This document shows, piece after piece, positions 27,358-38,079 of a DNA stretch of 64,000 nt. Made by a program: the position numbers and the translations under genes. Numbering within the stretch: the stretch's first letter is position 1; the number at the start of each line of letters is the position of its first letter. Below the pieces are notes generated by a model. That model saw only the letters and a list, made by a program, of their open reading frames with translations. It searched no databases and was not told the origin of the DNA. The DNA comes from Amycolatopsis sp. (lineage in GTDB: Bacteria > Actinomycetota > Actinomycetes > Mycobacteriales > Pseudonocardiaceae): the NCBI RefSeq assembly GCF_025464955.1, contig NZ_JAODNM010000146.1, forward strand, positions 32,595 to 96,594. Reading direction: 5' to 3'.

Positions 27358-28002
27358 TCAGCCTTCGAGGTAGGCGAGGACGGCGCGGACCCGGCGGTTG
27401 TCGTCTTCCGACGGCGGTAGCTCGAGCTTCGTCAGGATGTTGTTGATGTGCTTCGCTACGGCCTTTTCGGTGACGAAGAGGTGTCCGGCGACCGACGCGT
27501 TGGACCGGCCTTCAGCCATCAGCCCGAGTACCTCGTGCTCACGCGGAGTGAGCCGGCTGACCAGGCTGTTGTTGGCGTTGCGGTTGAGCAGTTTCGCGAC
27601 GACGTCCGGGTCCATCACGGTGCCGCCGGACGCGACCTGGCGCAGCGCCGTGGAGAACTGGTCGCTGTTGAACACCCGGTCCTTGAGCAGGTAGCCGACC
27701 GCGCCGGCGCCGTCGGCCAGCAGCTCGTGGGCGTACAGCTGCTCGACGTACTGCGACAGCAGCAGCACCGGCAGGCCCGGGTGGACCTTGCGCGCGGCGA
27801 GCGCGGCCTGCAGGCCTTCGTCGGTGAACGACGGCGGCAGCCGGATGTCGACCACGCTGACGTCCGGTTTGTGCTCGCACATCGCGGCGAGCATCTCGGG
27901 CCCGCTCTCGACGGCGGCGACGACCTCGAAACCCTGCGACTCGAGCAGCCGGACCAGCCCCTCCCGGAGCAGGTACTGATCCTCGGCGACGGCGACGCGC
28001 AC
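27358..28002 (-). CDS. NarL/LuxR-family response regulator (cluster-situated)
   Basis: VRVAVAEDQYLLREGLVRLLESQGF receiver; LTPREHEVLGLMAEGRSNASVAGHLFVTEKAVAKHINNILTKL HTH; GTG start. Confidence 0.88.
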   Translation of the reverse strand: MRVAVAEDQYLLREGLVRLLESQGFEVVAAVESGPEMLAAMCEHKPDVSVVDIRLPPSFTDEGLQAALAARKVHPGLPVLLLSQYVEQLYAHELLADGAGAVGYLLKDRVFNSDQFSTALRQVASGGTVMDPDVVAKLLNRNANNSLVSRLTPREHEVLGLMAEGRSNASVAGHLFVTEKAVAKHINNILTKLELPPSEDDNRRVRAVLAYLEG

Positions 28003-28058
28003 GCTGATACATCCCTTCGCTCGGTGTCCCGCGGACGCAGTCCTCGCCCGCACACCCG

Positions 28059-28112
28059 ATGTTACGACCCCGCGGTGATCCACCGCTGACAGCCGCCTGA
28101 CAAGCCCGCGAC
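28059..28112 (-). promoter_or_regulatory. SARP heptamer array B (minus strand) and -10
   Basis: minus strand: GTCGCGG, GTCAGGC, GTCAGCG, ATCACCG each 11 bp apart, 8 bp to TAACAT (28064-28059); upstream of response regulator 28002. Confidence 0.6.
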
Positions 28113-28121
28113 GCACTGGTG

Positions 28122-28164
28122 CTCAGTTCGCGGTCAGCTCGGTGTCAGCGCCGTTGGCCAACCT
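28122..28164 (+). promoter_or_regulatory. SARP heptamer array C and -10
   Basis: CTCAGTT (28122), GTCAGCT (28133), GTCAGCG (28144), 11-bp spacing; 8 bp to CAACCT (28159-28164); upstream of sbnB. Confidence 0.75.
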
Positions 28165-28213
28165 TGCCCTCGAACCTCCGGCGTCCGGGGGGACGAGAGC
28201 GAGGGAGCCACCA

Positions 28214-29248
28214 ATGCCGATCGACCACCCGACCTTCTCCGTGATCAGCGGCGCGCAGGTGAACGACGTCCTGCGCAACCGCGAGAAGCAGCTCGTCGAG
28301 CTGGTCGAGGCGACCTACCTGCTGCACCACGCGCGGCAGACGGTGAACCCGCCGTCGTACTTCCTGCGCTTCCCCGACCGCCCGAGCTCGCGGATCATCG
28401 CGCTGCCCGCGTCGGTCGGCGGCGAGGTCGGCGTCGACGGCGTCAAGTGGATCTCCAGCTTCCCCGGCAACATCGACTCCGGGTTGCCGCGGGCGTCGGC
28501 CGTGCTGATCCTCAACGACCAGGAGACCGGCTATCCGTTCGCCTGCATCGAAAGTTCGATCATCAGCGCGGTCCGCACGGCGGCGTCTGCGGCGTTGGGC
28601 GCGGCTAAGCTCAGCGAGGGACGCACGCGGCCGACGCGGCTCGGGTTCGTCGGAACCGGCTTGATCGCGCGCTATATTCACACTTTCCTGGCCGGTACCG
28701 GCTGGTCGTTCGACGAGATCGGTGTACACGACCTCAGTGCCGAGTACGCCGCGGGGTTCCGCGGTTACCTCCAGCAGAGCGAGCCGGGCACGCCGGTCAC
28801 CGTGCACGCGAGCGCCGAGGACCTGATCCGGAACAGCGACCTCGTCGTCTTCGCGACCGTCGCCGGCGAGCCGCACATCACCGACCCGTCCTGGTTCGAC
28901 CACGCACCGCTCGTTCTGCATGTCTCGCTGCGCGACCTCTCACCCGAGGTCATCCTGTCTGCGGCCAATGTCGTCGACGACGTCGAGCATTGCCTGAAGG
29001 CCAACACTTCCGTCCACCTTGCTGAGCAGCGGGTCGGTCACCGCGACTTTCTCGACGGCACCCTCGCCGAGGTGATGACCGGCGCGGTGACGCCGGATCC
29101 CGCCAAGCCGCTCATCTTCTCCCCGTTCGGTCTGGGGGTGCTCGACCTCGCCGTGGGCAAGCACGTCTACGACGCGGTCGGGCAGACAGGCGAACTGAAC
29201 ACGATCGACGGTTTCTTCGCGGAGCTGAGCCGCTACGGGTCCAAGTAG
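28214..29248 (+). CDS. sbnB: 2,3-diaminopropionate biosynthesis protein SbnB (ornithine cyclodeaminase fold)
   Basis: VKWISSFPGNIDSGLPRASAVLILND, GFVGTGLIARYIHTFL NAD-binding motif; adjacent to sbnA. Confidence 0.88.
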   Translation: MPIDHPTFSVISGAQVNDVLRNREKQLVELVEATYLLHHARQTVNPPSYFLRFPDRPSSRIIALPASVGGEVGVDGVKWISSFPGNIDSGLPRASAVLILNDQETGYPFACIESSIISAVRTAASAALGAAKLSEGRTRPTRLGFVGTGLIARYIHTFLAGTGWSFDEIGVHDLSAEYAAGFRGYLQQSEPGTPVTVHASAEDLIRNSDLVVFATVAGEPHITDPSWFDHAPLVLHVSLRDLSPEVILSAANVVDDVEHCLKANTSVHLAEQRVGHRDFLDGTLAEVMTGAVTPDPAKPLIFSPFGLGVLDLAVGKHVYDAVGQTGELNTIDGFFAELSRYGSK

Positions 29249-29275
29249 CGGCTCAGCATTCTTGAGAGGGGCAGT

Positions 29276-30286
29276 ATGCAAGTCATCTCGACACCTCAGG
29301 AGTTCAACGTCTCCGAGCTCTACGTCGATCTGGGCGACCTTGCCGGTTCCGAGCTCTTCCTCAAGTGCGAGGGTTTCAACTTCGCCGGGTCGATCAAGCT
29401 GAAGGCCGCGGCCGAAATGGTCACTGCCGCCGAACGCAGCGGGGTCCTGCGCCCGGGCGCGACGCTCGTCGAAAGCTCCTCGGGCAACCTCGGGGTCGCG
29501 CTGGCGATCGTCACCGCGAGCCTCGGGTACGGCTTCATCTGCGTCACCGACGCCCGCTGCACGCTCGCCGCACGCCAGCTGATGCAGACGCTCGGCAGCT
29601 CGGTCCAGCTGATCACCGAACCGCATCCCGAGCGGGGTTTCCTCGGCGCGCGCATCCAGCGGGTCAAGCGGCTGTGCGCGGAGAACGACAACTACGTTTG
29701 GTTGAACCAGTACGCGAACCCCGGCAACTGGGGCGCGCACCACCGCACCACCGGCCGCGAGATCCTGCACAGCTTCCCGCACCTCGACGTGCTCTTCGTC
29801 GGGGCGGGCACCACCGGCACGCTGATGGGTTGCGCGCGCTACCTCGCCGAGGCCAAGCCGTCCGTGCGGATCGTCGCGATCGACACCGTCGGCTCGGTCA
29901 CCTTCGGGGGCCCGCCCTCGCAGCGGATGATCCCCGGCCTCGGCACCAGCGTCCGCCCGCAGCTGCTCGATGAGTCCTTTGTGGACGACGTCGTGCTGGT
30001 GCCGGAGGCCGACACCGTCCGCGCCTGCCGCGAGCTGGTGCGCCGGGGATTCCTGTTCGGCGGCTCCACCGGGACAGTCCTCAGTGGAGCGTTGCGCTGG
30101 CTGCGCACCCACGACCGCGCCGGGGAGCTGACCACCGTCGCCATCGCGCCGGACCTCGGCGAGCGGTACCTGGACACCGTCTACTCCGACCAGTGGGTCG
30201 AGGACATCTACGGCGCCGAAGTCCTGCTGAACAGGCTCGCTCCCGAACCCATTCACTCCGACGCTCTCTCCGGGACGCTGTCATGA
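29276..30286 (+). CDS. sbnA: 2,3-diaminopropionate biosynthesis protein SbnA (PLP, cysteine-synthase fold)
   Basis: [16 protein letters not shown]-Lys region, [26 protein letters not shown]. Confidence 0.88.
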   Translation: MQVISTPQEFNVSELYVDLGDLAGSELFLKCEGFNFAGSIKLKAAAEMVTAAERSGVLRPGATLVESSSGNLGVALAIVTASLGYGFICVTDARCTLAARQLMQTLGSSVQLITEPHPERGFLGARIQRVKRLCAENDNYVWLNQYANPGNWGAHHRTTGREILHSFPHLDVLFVGAGTTGTLMGCARYLAEAKPSVRIVAIDTVGSVTFGGPPSQRMIPGLGTSVRPQLLDESFVDDVVLVPEADTVRACRELVRRGFLFGGSTGTVLSGALRWLRTHDRAGELTTVAIAPDLGERYLDTVYSDQWVEDIYGAEVLLNRLAPEPIHSDALSGTLS

Positions 30287-33200
30287 CCGAGTCCACCCTC
30301 CCGCTTTCCGCTTCGCAGAACGACGTCTACTTCGACGAGAAGTTCTCGACCGGTGGCCTCGCCTACAACATGGCCGACTACCTCGACATCCGCGGGCCGT
30401 TGGATGTCGCGAAGTTCCGCGAAGCCCTGCTGGCGCTCTACGTCGAGGCCGAGAACGCCCGCATCCGGTTCGTCGAGATCGATGGCGAACCGCGTCAGCT
30501 CGTCGACCCGGCGACGGAGCTGCCGCTGGCCGAGTTCGACCTGAGCGCGTCGCCCGACCCGGAAACCACCGCGCTGGAATGGATGCACGCCGACCTGCGC
30601 AAGCCGTTCTCGCTCATCGCGGGCGGGCTGACCCGGTGGGCGCTGATCAGGCTCGCCGACGACCGGTTCCTCTGCTACATGTGCGGACACCACATCGCCG
30701 GCGACGGTTTCAGTGAAACCCTCTACTGGAGCCGGGTCGGCGAGCTGTACAACGCCGTGGACGCGCGTCCACTGCCCCCGTTGAAGACTCTCCTCGACGC
30801 TGAGTCCGCGCATCGTGAGTCTCCGCGCTGGGCCAAGGACCGGGAGTTCTGGAAGAAGGAGCTCGCCGGGGCTCCTGAGCTGGTCAGCGTGTCCGGGCAG
30901 GCGCCGAAGCCCGCCACCGGCCACCTGCGCCGCAGCGTCGTGCTCCCCGACGATCTCGCCGGCACGTTGCGCGGAGTGTCCGAAACCGCGAAGGTCACCT
31001 GGGCCACCTTTGCCATCGCCGCGAGCGCCGCGTACACGCAACGGCTTGTCGGCGGTGATGACGTCCTCATGACGCTGCCGGTCGCCAACCGCGTCGGAGC
31101 CGCGATGCGCGCGGTCCCCGGCATGGTCGCCAACTACGTTCCGCTGCGCGTGCACATCGGCCGCGAGACCACTGCCGCGGACCTGCTGTCCGGGGCGTCC
31201 GGTGCGCTGGCCCGGGCGCTGAAGCACCAGCGGTACCCGACTTCGCAGATCCGTCGCGACATGGGCCTGCGCGGTGACGACCGACGCGGTTTCGGCCCGT
31301 TCGTCAACGTCCTGAGCGGTTCGCCCGACCTGTGGCTCGGCGAGTGCGAAACGGTGCTCTGCAACGTGTCGACCGGGGTGGTCAACGACCTGATGTTCGT
31401 CGTCGGCGAGCCTTCACCCGGCGGGGTCGAGATCCATGTCAACGGCAACCCCGACCTGTACAGCGCAGACGAGGTCCAAGGCCACCTCGACCGGTTCATC
31501 GGCTTCATGAGCACGCTCGCCGCCGCCCGCCCGGACCAGCTTGTCCGCCGCCTGGAGCTGCTCGGCGAGGACGAGACGGCCGGCCTGCGCGCCTGGGGCG
31601 AGCGCACCGGCAATGAAGAAGACGTTGACTACGGCGTCATCGAGCGGATCCGCGCGGTCGCGGTCGAGCGTCCGGGCGTCGTCGCGGTCGCCGACGGCAC
31701 CGAGGAAGTCACCTACGCCGACCTCGTCGCGTGGGCCGACCGTCTCTCTGGCCGGCTGCCCGTAGGCGGTCTGGTCGGTGTGCTCGCGGAGCCCGGTGCC
31801 AGGTTCGTCGGTTCCGTGCTCGCCGTGCTTGGCGCGGGGGCCGCCTGGGTGCCGCTGGACCACTCGGCTCCGGTCGCGCGCTCGGCGGGGCTGCTCGCCG
31901 AGAACCACGTTCCGACGTTGCTGGTCGGTCCCGGCCAGCGTGCGCTCGCCGAGGAGATCGCGGCCGTCGTCGGCGACGGAATCGTTATGGTGCAAGCGGA
32001 TGAGCCGTTCGCGGGGGCCGCACGCGGCCAGCTCCACCGGCCGGTCGGACGCGGCGACGACCTCGGTTACGTCATCTTCACCTCCGGTTCCACGGGACGG
32101 CCGAAAGGCGCGATGGTCCACCGCCGCGGCATGGTCAACCATCTGCTCGCCAAGGTCGAGGACCTGGGTCTGTCCGGCGGCGACTGCGTGGTGCAGAACG
32201 CGCCGGTCACCTTCGACATTTCGGTGTGGCAGATGCTTTCCGCGCTCATCGTCGGCGGCAGGACCCGTGTCGTCTCGCGCGACGTCGCCGCCGAACCCGC
32301 CGCGCTGTTTTCCGTTGCCGCGGACGAAGGCGTCACGGTTCTCGAAGTCGTCCCGTCGCTGCTGCGTGCCGCGCTGGATTGGTGGGACGCGACGGACGAG
32401 GTTCCCGCGCTCTCGTCGCTGCGCTGGCTCGCTGTCACCGGCGAAGCTCTGCCGCCGGACCTGTGTGGCCGCTGGGCGGACCGCTTTCCGAACGTGCCGC
32501 TCGTCAACGCCTACGGCCCGACCGAATGCTCCGACGACGTCACCCACGCGTTCATCACCGCCGCGGACGAGGTCGGCGCGCGTTCGCCGATCGGCCGCCC
32601 GGTGCGCAACACCCGCCTGTATGTGCTCGGCGACGAGCTTCGCCGCGTCCCGGCGGGCATCCCCGGCGAACTGTACGTCGGCGGGACCGGCGTCGGTCGC
32701 GGTTACCTGCGCGACGAGAAGCGCACCTCGGGCACCTTCGTCGCGGACCCGTTCGCCGGCGGCGGCGCGCGGATGTACCGCACCGGCGACCGCGTCCAGT
32801 GGCGTGCCGACGGGCAGCTGGAGTTCTTGGAGCGCCGCGACTTCCAGGTCAAGGTGCGGGGACACCGGATCGAGCTCGGCGAGATCGAGGCATCACTGCG
32901 CGCGCTGCCGGGTATCGCGGACGCCGCTGTGCGGGTGGCTTCCGACGCCGCCGGACACAAGCGACTGATCGGTTATGTGACGTCGTCGGCAGGCGAACTG
33001 AACGCCGCGGAGCTACGGGCGCAACTCGGCGGCGAGTTGCCGGACTACCTGGTGCCGTCGGCGCTGCTGGTGCTCGACGCGCTGCCGCTGACCGCGCACG
33101 GCAAACTCGACCGCGACGCGCTGCCGGACCCGGACTTCGCGGAGGCCGCGCAGGGGCGTGCCCCTCGCAACCGCGAGGAGCAGATCCTCTGCTCGGTGCT

Positions 33201-36200
33201 GGCCGAGGTGCTCGGGATGGCCCGCATCGGCATCGACGACAACTTCTTCGCACTCGGCGGAGACTCGATCATCTCGATCCAGGCGGTCAGCCGGGCACGC
33301 AAGGCGGGGCTCGTCTTCACTCCGCGCGACATTTTCACTTATAAGACCCCGGCGTCGATCGCGCTGGTCGCCAAGCCGGTCACGACGTCGGTGGTGCGGG
33401 AGGAGGACGGCGTCGGCACGCTCGACCTGACCCCGATCGGTCATCAGCTGCACGGCGACACGGTGGGGCAGACGGGAACAGCGGACGAATTCAGCCAGTA
33501 CGTCGTGCTGCCCGTTCCGTCCGATGTGGATGTTTCCCGGCTTTCCGTTGCCCTACAAGCACTGCTGGATCGCCACGACATGCTGCGCGCCCGGCTGGAC
33601 GAGCCGTCCGCGGGGCTGTGGGGGCTGACCGTGCGTCCGGTCGGCTCGGTGCACGCCCGCGACCTCGTGCGCGAAGGCACTGGCAACGCCGACTTGGTCA
33701 CCGAGGCACGTGCGCGGCTCAACCCGGCGGACGGCGTCATGGCACAGGCGGTCCTGATCGGCCGGGGTGACAGCCGGCAGCTGCTGCTGATGGTTCACCA
33801 TCTCGCCGTGGACGGCGTGTCCTGGCGAATCCTCGTGCCGGACCTCGAAACCGCGTGGAACGCGGTCGCGGCCGGGCAGGAGATCGTGCTCGACGAGGTC
33901 GGCACGTCGTATCGCCGCTGGTCGTCGATGCTCGCCGAGGACGCACGCGGCGCGAGCCGGGCCGGGGAGCTCGCGCTGTGGACAGCTCAGCTGCGTCGCC
34001 CGGATCCCTTGCTGGGCAATCGATCCCTGGATCCGGCTCGCGACGTCTACGCGACCTCGCGCGAGCTGCGGCTGGAGCTTTCCGCCGAGACGACGTCGGC
34101 GCTGCTGACCAAGGTGCCGTCCGCGTTCCACGCCGAGATCAACGACGTCCTGTTGGCTGGGCTCGCGCTCGCCGTCGCCGACTGGCGTCGGCGCGCTCAG
34201 CGCCGCGCCAGCCTGCATGTGCTCGTCGAACTCGAAGGCCACGGCCGCGAGCAGCTCGCCGACGACCAGGACCTCTCCCGCACGGTCGGCTGGTTCACCA
34301 GCGTGTTCCCCGTCTGCTTCGACGTCGGCGCGATCGACTGGGACGACGTGTGGGCGGGCGGCCCGGCCGCGGGCACGCTGCTCAAGGCCGTCAAGGAACA
34401 GCTACGCGCGCTGCCCGACCACGGACTCGGTTACGGCTTGCTGCGATACCTCAACCCGCAGACCGCCGGCGGCCAGGAACTGCTGGCCCGGCCGCAGCTC
34501 GGCTTCAACTACCTTGGCCGGTTCGGCGCCGGCGACGGCGGCGACTGGCGGCTCGACGGCGCCACGATGGTCGGCACCGGCGCGAGCCCGGAGATGCCGT
34601 TGCGGCACGTCCTGGCGGTCACCCCGATCACCGAGGAACGCGCCGGCGGCCCGCACCTCGTCGCCGACTGGATCTGGGCGGGCGAGCTGCTGGGCGACGC
34701 CGAAGCCGAGGACCTCGCCCGCACCTGGTTCCGCGCGCTGGAAATGATCGCGGCGCACGTCGACACCGAGGGGGCCGGCGGCCGTACGCCGTCGGACCTG
34801 CCGCTGGCCGGGCTGACGCAGGACGAGGTCGACACCTATGAGCGCGAGACCGACCTGCAGGACGTCCTTCCCTTGTCCCCGCTGCAAAAGGGCCTGCTGT
34901 TCCACACCGAGTTCGACGTCGACGGCGCCGAGGTCTACACGCTGCAGGTGGTCGCGGAACTGTCCGGGACCGTCGATGCGGACAGGCTGCGGGCGGCGTG
35001 CTCGGCGCTGCTGGCCAGGCACTCGAACCTGCGGGCGTCGTTCCGCTACCGCACCTCGGGCGACCCGGTGCAGCTCATCGCGGCAACCGTGCCGGATGTG
35101 CTGGCCGAGGTCGACCTGACGTTCCTGGCGCCGGCCGAACGAGACGCCGAGGTCGCACGGCTGACCGACGCGGACCGCGCGCTGCGGTTCGATCCCGCGC
35201 AGGCGCCGCTGGTGCGGTTCACGCTGATCCAGCTCGACGACGAACGCTTCCGTCTCTTGTGGACGGTCCACCACATCCTGGTGGACGGCTGGTCGATGCC
35301 GATCCTGGCACGGGAACTGTTCGCCCTGTACGAAACCGCGGGCGACTCGGCCGCGCTGCCGGATGTCCGCCCGTTCCGCGACTATCTCGGCTGGCTGGCA
35401 GAGCGGGACGAGCGGGAGTCGCTGGCGGCGTGGCGCGACACCCTCTCCGGGCTCACCGGGCCCACGCGCGTCGCGCCGGAGAACCCGTCGCGGATCCAGC
35501 GGATGCCGGAATCGGTGGTCGTCGACCTGCCCGCCGACGTCACCGACGAGCTCACCGCCTTCGCGCGGGCGTCGGAACTGACGGTCAACAGTGTCATCCA
35601 GGGCTGCTGGGCGATACTGGTCGGCAGGCTGAGCGGCAGCCAGGACGTCGTGTTCGGTGCGACGGCCTCGGTGCGCCCGCCCGAGCTACCCGGCGCCGAG
35701 TCGATGGTCGGCATGTTCCTCAACACCCTGCCGGTCCGGGCGCGACTGCGTCCGGGGAACTCGCTGGCCACGTTGTTCGGCGAGTTGCAGGAGCAGCAGT
35801 CGGATCTGCGGCCGCATCACTATCTTGGTCTCAACGACATCCAGAACGCTGTGCCCGGACTTGCCGGGACCGGTGAGCTGTTCGACACCGCGGTGGTGTT
35901 CGAGAACTTCCCGATGGACGCGGCCGCCCTGAGCCGCACGGCCGCTGGGATGCGTGTCGACGACACCTTCGCCCGCGACGCGCGGCACTACCCGCTGAGC
36001 CTGGTCGTGGTGCCGGGGCAGCAGCTCAGGCTGCGCTTCGACCACGCGCCGGACGTGTTCTCCACCGAAGACGTCGAGCGGATCTCCGGCTGGTTCCGAC
36101 GGCTCGTCGACGCGGCGCTGGCCGACTCCGGGCAGCCGCTGGGCCGGATCCAGGTGTTCGACGCGGCTGAGCGGTCGGCTTCGGTCAGCATGTTGTCGGG

Positions 36201-38064
36201 CTCCCGGCGGCCGAACCCCTTCACCGATGTCGTGCCCCGCGTGCGGGAACTCGCCCAGCGGCGGCCGTACGCCGTCGCCGTGACCGAAGATTCGGGCGCT
36301 TCCACCACGTACGCACGACTTGTCGGCCGCGCCAGCGCGCTTTCGCGCCGGTTGGACGGCGCCGCGCTGGTCGCGGTGCTCGCCGAACCGGGCGCGGCCT
36401 TCATCACCGCGGTCCTCGGAGTGCTCGGCGCGGGCGGCGCGTATGTGCCGCTCGACGTGCACGCCCCGGTGTCGCGGACGGCCGGGGTGCTGGCCGACTC
36501 GGGCGCCGAGGTCGTGCTCGTCACGCCGACGCAGGCCGCGCTCGGCCGGGAGATCGCCAACGCTTCCGGAACCGACGTCGGAGTGTTCGTGCTCGACGAC
36601 GCCGAGGACGCCCTCGACGAGCTCGTCGAGCCGGTCGGGGCCGCGGATGACCTGGCGTACGTCATCTTCACCTCCGGTTCGACGGGACGTCCCAAGGGCG
36701 CGATGGTCCACCGGCGCGGCATGGTGAACCACCTGCTTGCCAAGGTCGAGGACCTCGGCCTGACCGAGACCGACCGCCTGGTGCACAACGCGCCGGTCAC
36801 CTTCGATATCTCGGTGTGGCAGATGCTTGCCGCGCTCGTCGTCGGCGGCTCGGTGCGGGTCGTCGGCAGGGACGTCGCCGCGGATCCGGCGGCGCTGTTC
36901 GCGACCATCGGCGCCGGCGTGACCGTGTTCGAAGTCGTGCCCTCCCTGCTGCGGGCCGCGCTCGACGACTGGGAAGCGGGGGCTCCGGTACCCGCGGTGG
37001 CCGGTCTGCGCTGGCTGCCGGTGACCGGCGAAGCGCTGCCCGCCGACCTGTGCGACCGCTGGTTCGCGCGGTTCCCCGAAGTCCCGCTGGTCAACGCTTA
37101 CGGCCCGACCGAGTGCTCTGATGACGTCACCCACGCGGTGCTGGACGCCGGACACGCCGGTGGCGGCCGGGTGCCGATCGGCGGTCCGGTGCGCAACACG
37201 GAGCTGTACGTCCTCGGCGACGAGCTGCAGCCCGTGCCGGCCGGGGTGCCGGGGGAGCTGTACGTCGGCGGGACCGGCGTCGGCCGCGGGTACCTCAACG
37301 ACTCCGCACGGTCTTCGGCGGCGTTCGTGGCGGACCCCTTCGCCGGTGGTGGCGCGCGGATGTACCGCACCGGTGACCTCGTCGCCGTCCGTCCCGACGG
37401 ACAGCTGGAGTTCTTGGAGCGCCGCGACTTCCAGGTCAAGGTCCGCGGTCACCGGATCGAACTGGGCGACGTCGAAGCCGGACTCCGCGGGCTCGACGGC
37501 GTGGTCGACGCCGCCGTGCGGGTCGTCGACGACCCAGCCGGACAGAACCGGCTCGTCGGCTACATGACCGGCGCGGGTCTTGACGGTAAGGACGTCCGGC
37601 ACGAACTGCGGCAGCGGCTGCCCGAGTACATGGTGCCCGCGGTGGTGCTGGTCCTCGACGCGCTTCCGCTGACCGCGCACGGGAAACTCGACCGCGCGGC
37701 GCTGCCGGTGCCGGAACCGGACCTCGCCGAACTGTGGGCCGGGCGACCGCCCGTAACCGAAGAAGAGAAGACGCTCTGCCAGGTCTTCGCCGAGGTTCTG
37801 GGCCTGACCATGGTCGGCGCCGACGACAACTTCTTCGCACTCGGCGGCGACTCGATCAACTCGATCCAGGTCGTCAGCCGTGCCCGCCGGGCCGGACTGG
37901 CACTGACCCTGAAAGACATCTTCCAGCACAAGACCGCCGAGGCCATCGCCGGAGTCGTGCGCCCGCTGGCGGAACCTGCCGAGGCACCGCGGGACCAACC
38001 CGCGCTCGCACTGGTGTCACTGGCCGACGACGAAGCCGACGAGCTCGAGTTCGGGCTGAATTAG
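30283..38064 (+). CDS. NRPS, modules 1-2: C-A-T-E-C-A-T
   Basis: C (CGHHIAGDG), A ([14 protein letters not shown]), T (FFALGGDSI), E ([34 protein letters not shown]), C ([11 protein letters not shown]), A, T. Confidence 0.95.
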   Translation: MTESTLPLSASQNDVYFDEKFSTGGLAYNMADYLDIRGPLDVAKFREALLALYVEAENARIRFVEIDGEPRQLVDPATELPLAEFDLSASPDPETTALEWMHADLRKPFSLIAGGLTRWALIRLADDRFLCYMCGHHIAGDGFSETLYWSRVGELYNAVDARPLPPLKTLLDAESAHRESPRWAKDREFWKKELAGAPELVSVSGQAPKPATGHLRRSVVLPDDLAGTLRGVSETAKVTWATFAIAASAAYTQRLVGGDDVLMTLPVANRVGAAMRAVPGMVANYVPLRVHIGRETTAADLLSGASGALARALKHQRYPTSQIRRDMGLRGDDRRGFGPFVNVLSGSPDLWLGECETVLCNVSTGVVNDLMFVVGEPSPGGVEIHVNGNPDLYSADEVQGHLDRFIGFMSTLAAARPDQLVRRLELLGEDETAGLRAWGERTGNEEDVDYGVIERIRAVAVERPGVVAVADGTEEVTYADLVAWADRLSGRLPVGGLVGVLAEPGARFVGSVLAVLGAGAAWVPLDHSAPVARSAGLLAENHVPTLLVGPGQRALAEEIAAVVGDGIVMVQADEPFAGAARGQLHRPVGRGDDLGYVIFTSGSTGRPKGAMVHRRGMVNHLLAKVEDLGLSGGDCVVQNAPVTFDISVWQMLSALIVGGRTRVVSRDVAAEPAALFSVAADEGVTVLEVVPSLLRAALDWWDATDEVPALSSLRWLAVTGEALPPDLCGRWADRFPNVPLVNAYGPTECSDDVTHAFITAADEVGARSPIGRPVRNTRLYVLGDELRRVPAGIPGELYVGGTGVGRGYLRDEKRTSGTFVADPFAGGGARMYRTGDRVQWRADGQLEFLERRDFQVKVRGHRIELGEIEASLRALPGIADAAVRVASDAAGHKRLIGYVTSSAGELNAAELRAQLGGELPDYLVPSALLVLDALPLTAHGKLDRDALPDPDFAEAAQGRAPRNREEQILCSVLAEVLGMARIGIDDNFFALGGDSIISIQAVSRARKAGLVFTPRDIFTYKTPASIALVAKPVTTSVVREEDGVGTLDLTPIGHQLHGDTVGQTGTADEFSQYVVLPVPSDVDVSRLSVALQALLDRHDMLRARLDEPSAGLWGLTVRPVGSVHARDLVREGTGNADLVTEARARLNPADGVMAQAVLIGRGDSRQLLLMVHHLAVDGVSWRILVPDLETAWNAVAAGQEIVLDEVGTSYRRWSSMLAEDARGASRAGELALWTAQLRRPDPLLGNRSLDPARDVYATSRELRLELSAETTSALLTKVPSAFHAEINDVLLAGLALAVADWRRRAQRRASLHVLVELEGHGREQLADDQDLSRTVGWFTSVFPVCFDVGAIDWDDVWAGGPAAGTLLKAVKEQLRALPDHGLGYGLLRYLNPQTAGGQELLARPQLGFNYLGRFGAGDGGDWRLDGATMVGTGASPEMPLRHVLAVTPITEERAGGPHLVADWIWAGELLGDAEAEDLARTWFRALEMIAAHVDTEGAGGRTPSDLPLAGLTQDEVDTYERETDLQDVLPLSPLQKGLLFHTEFDVDGAEVYTLQVVAELSGTVDADRLRAACSALLARHSNLRASFRYRTSGDPVQLIAATVPDVLAEVDLTFLAPAERDAEVARLTDADRALRFDPAQAPLVRFTLIQLDDERFRLLWTVHHILVDGWSMPILARELFALYETAGDSAALPDVRPFRDYLGWLAERDERESLAAWRDTLSGLTGPTRVAPENPSRIQRMPESVVVDLPADVTDELTAFARASELTVNSVIQGCWAILVGRLSGSQDVVFGATASVRPPELPGAESMVGMFLNTLPVRARLRPGNSLATLFGELQEQQSDLRPHHYLGLNDIQNAVPGLAGTGELFDTAVVFENFPMDAAALSRTAAGMRVDDTFARDARHYPLSLVVVPGQQLRLRFDHAPDVFSTEDVERISGWFRRLVDAALADSGQPLGRIQVFDAAERSASVSMLSGSRRPNPFTDVVPRVRELAQRRPYAVAVTEDSGASTTYARLVGRASALSRRLDGAALVAVLAEPGAAFITAVLGVLGAGGAYVPLDVHAPVSRTAGVLADSGAEVVLVTPTQAALGREIANASGTDVGVFVLDDAEDALDELVEPVGAADDLAYVIFTSGSTGRPKGAMVHRRGMVNHLLAKVEDLGLTETDRLVHNAPVTFDISVWQMLAALVVGGSVRVVGRDVAADPAALFATIGAGVTVFEVVPSLLRAALDDWEAGAPVPAVAGLRWLPVTGEALPADLCDRWFARFPEVPLVNAYGPTECSDDVTHAVLDAGHAGGGRVPIGGPVRNTELYVLGDELQPVPAGVPGELYVGGTGVGRGYLNDSARSSAAFVADPFAGGGARMYRTGDLVAVRPDGQLEFLERRDFQVKVRGHRIELGDVEAGLRGLDGVVDAAVRVVDDPAGQNRLVGYMTGAGLDGKDVRHELRQRLPEYMVPAVVLVLDALPLTAHGKLDRAALPVPEPDLAELWAGRPPVTEEEKTLCQVFAEVLGLTMVGADDNFFALGGDSINSIQVVSRARRAGLALTLKDIFQHKTAEAIAGVVRPLAEPAEAPRDQPALALVSLADDEADELEFGLN

Positions 38065-38079
38065 AGAGAGGGATCGATC

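Noticed and set aside
28214-30286. Siderophore (staphyloferrin B-like) locus suggested by SbnA/SbnB
   Set aside because: no NIS synthetases or siderophore transporters nearby; SbnA/B are better explained as Dap supply for the NRPS
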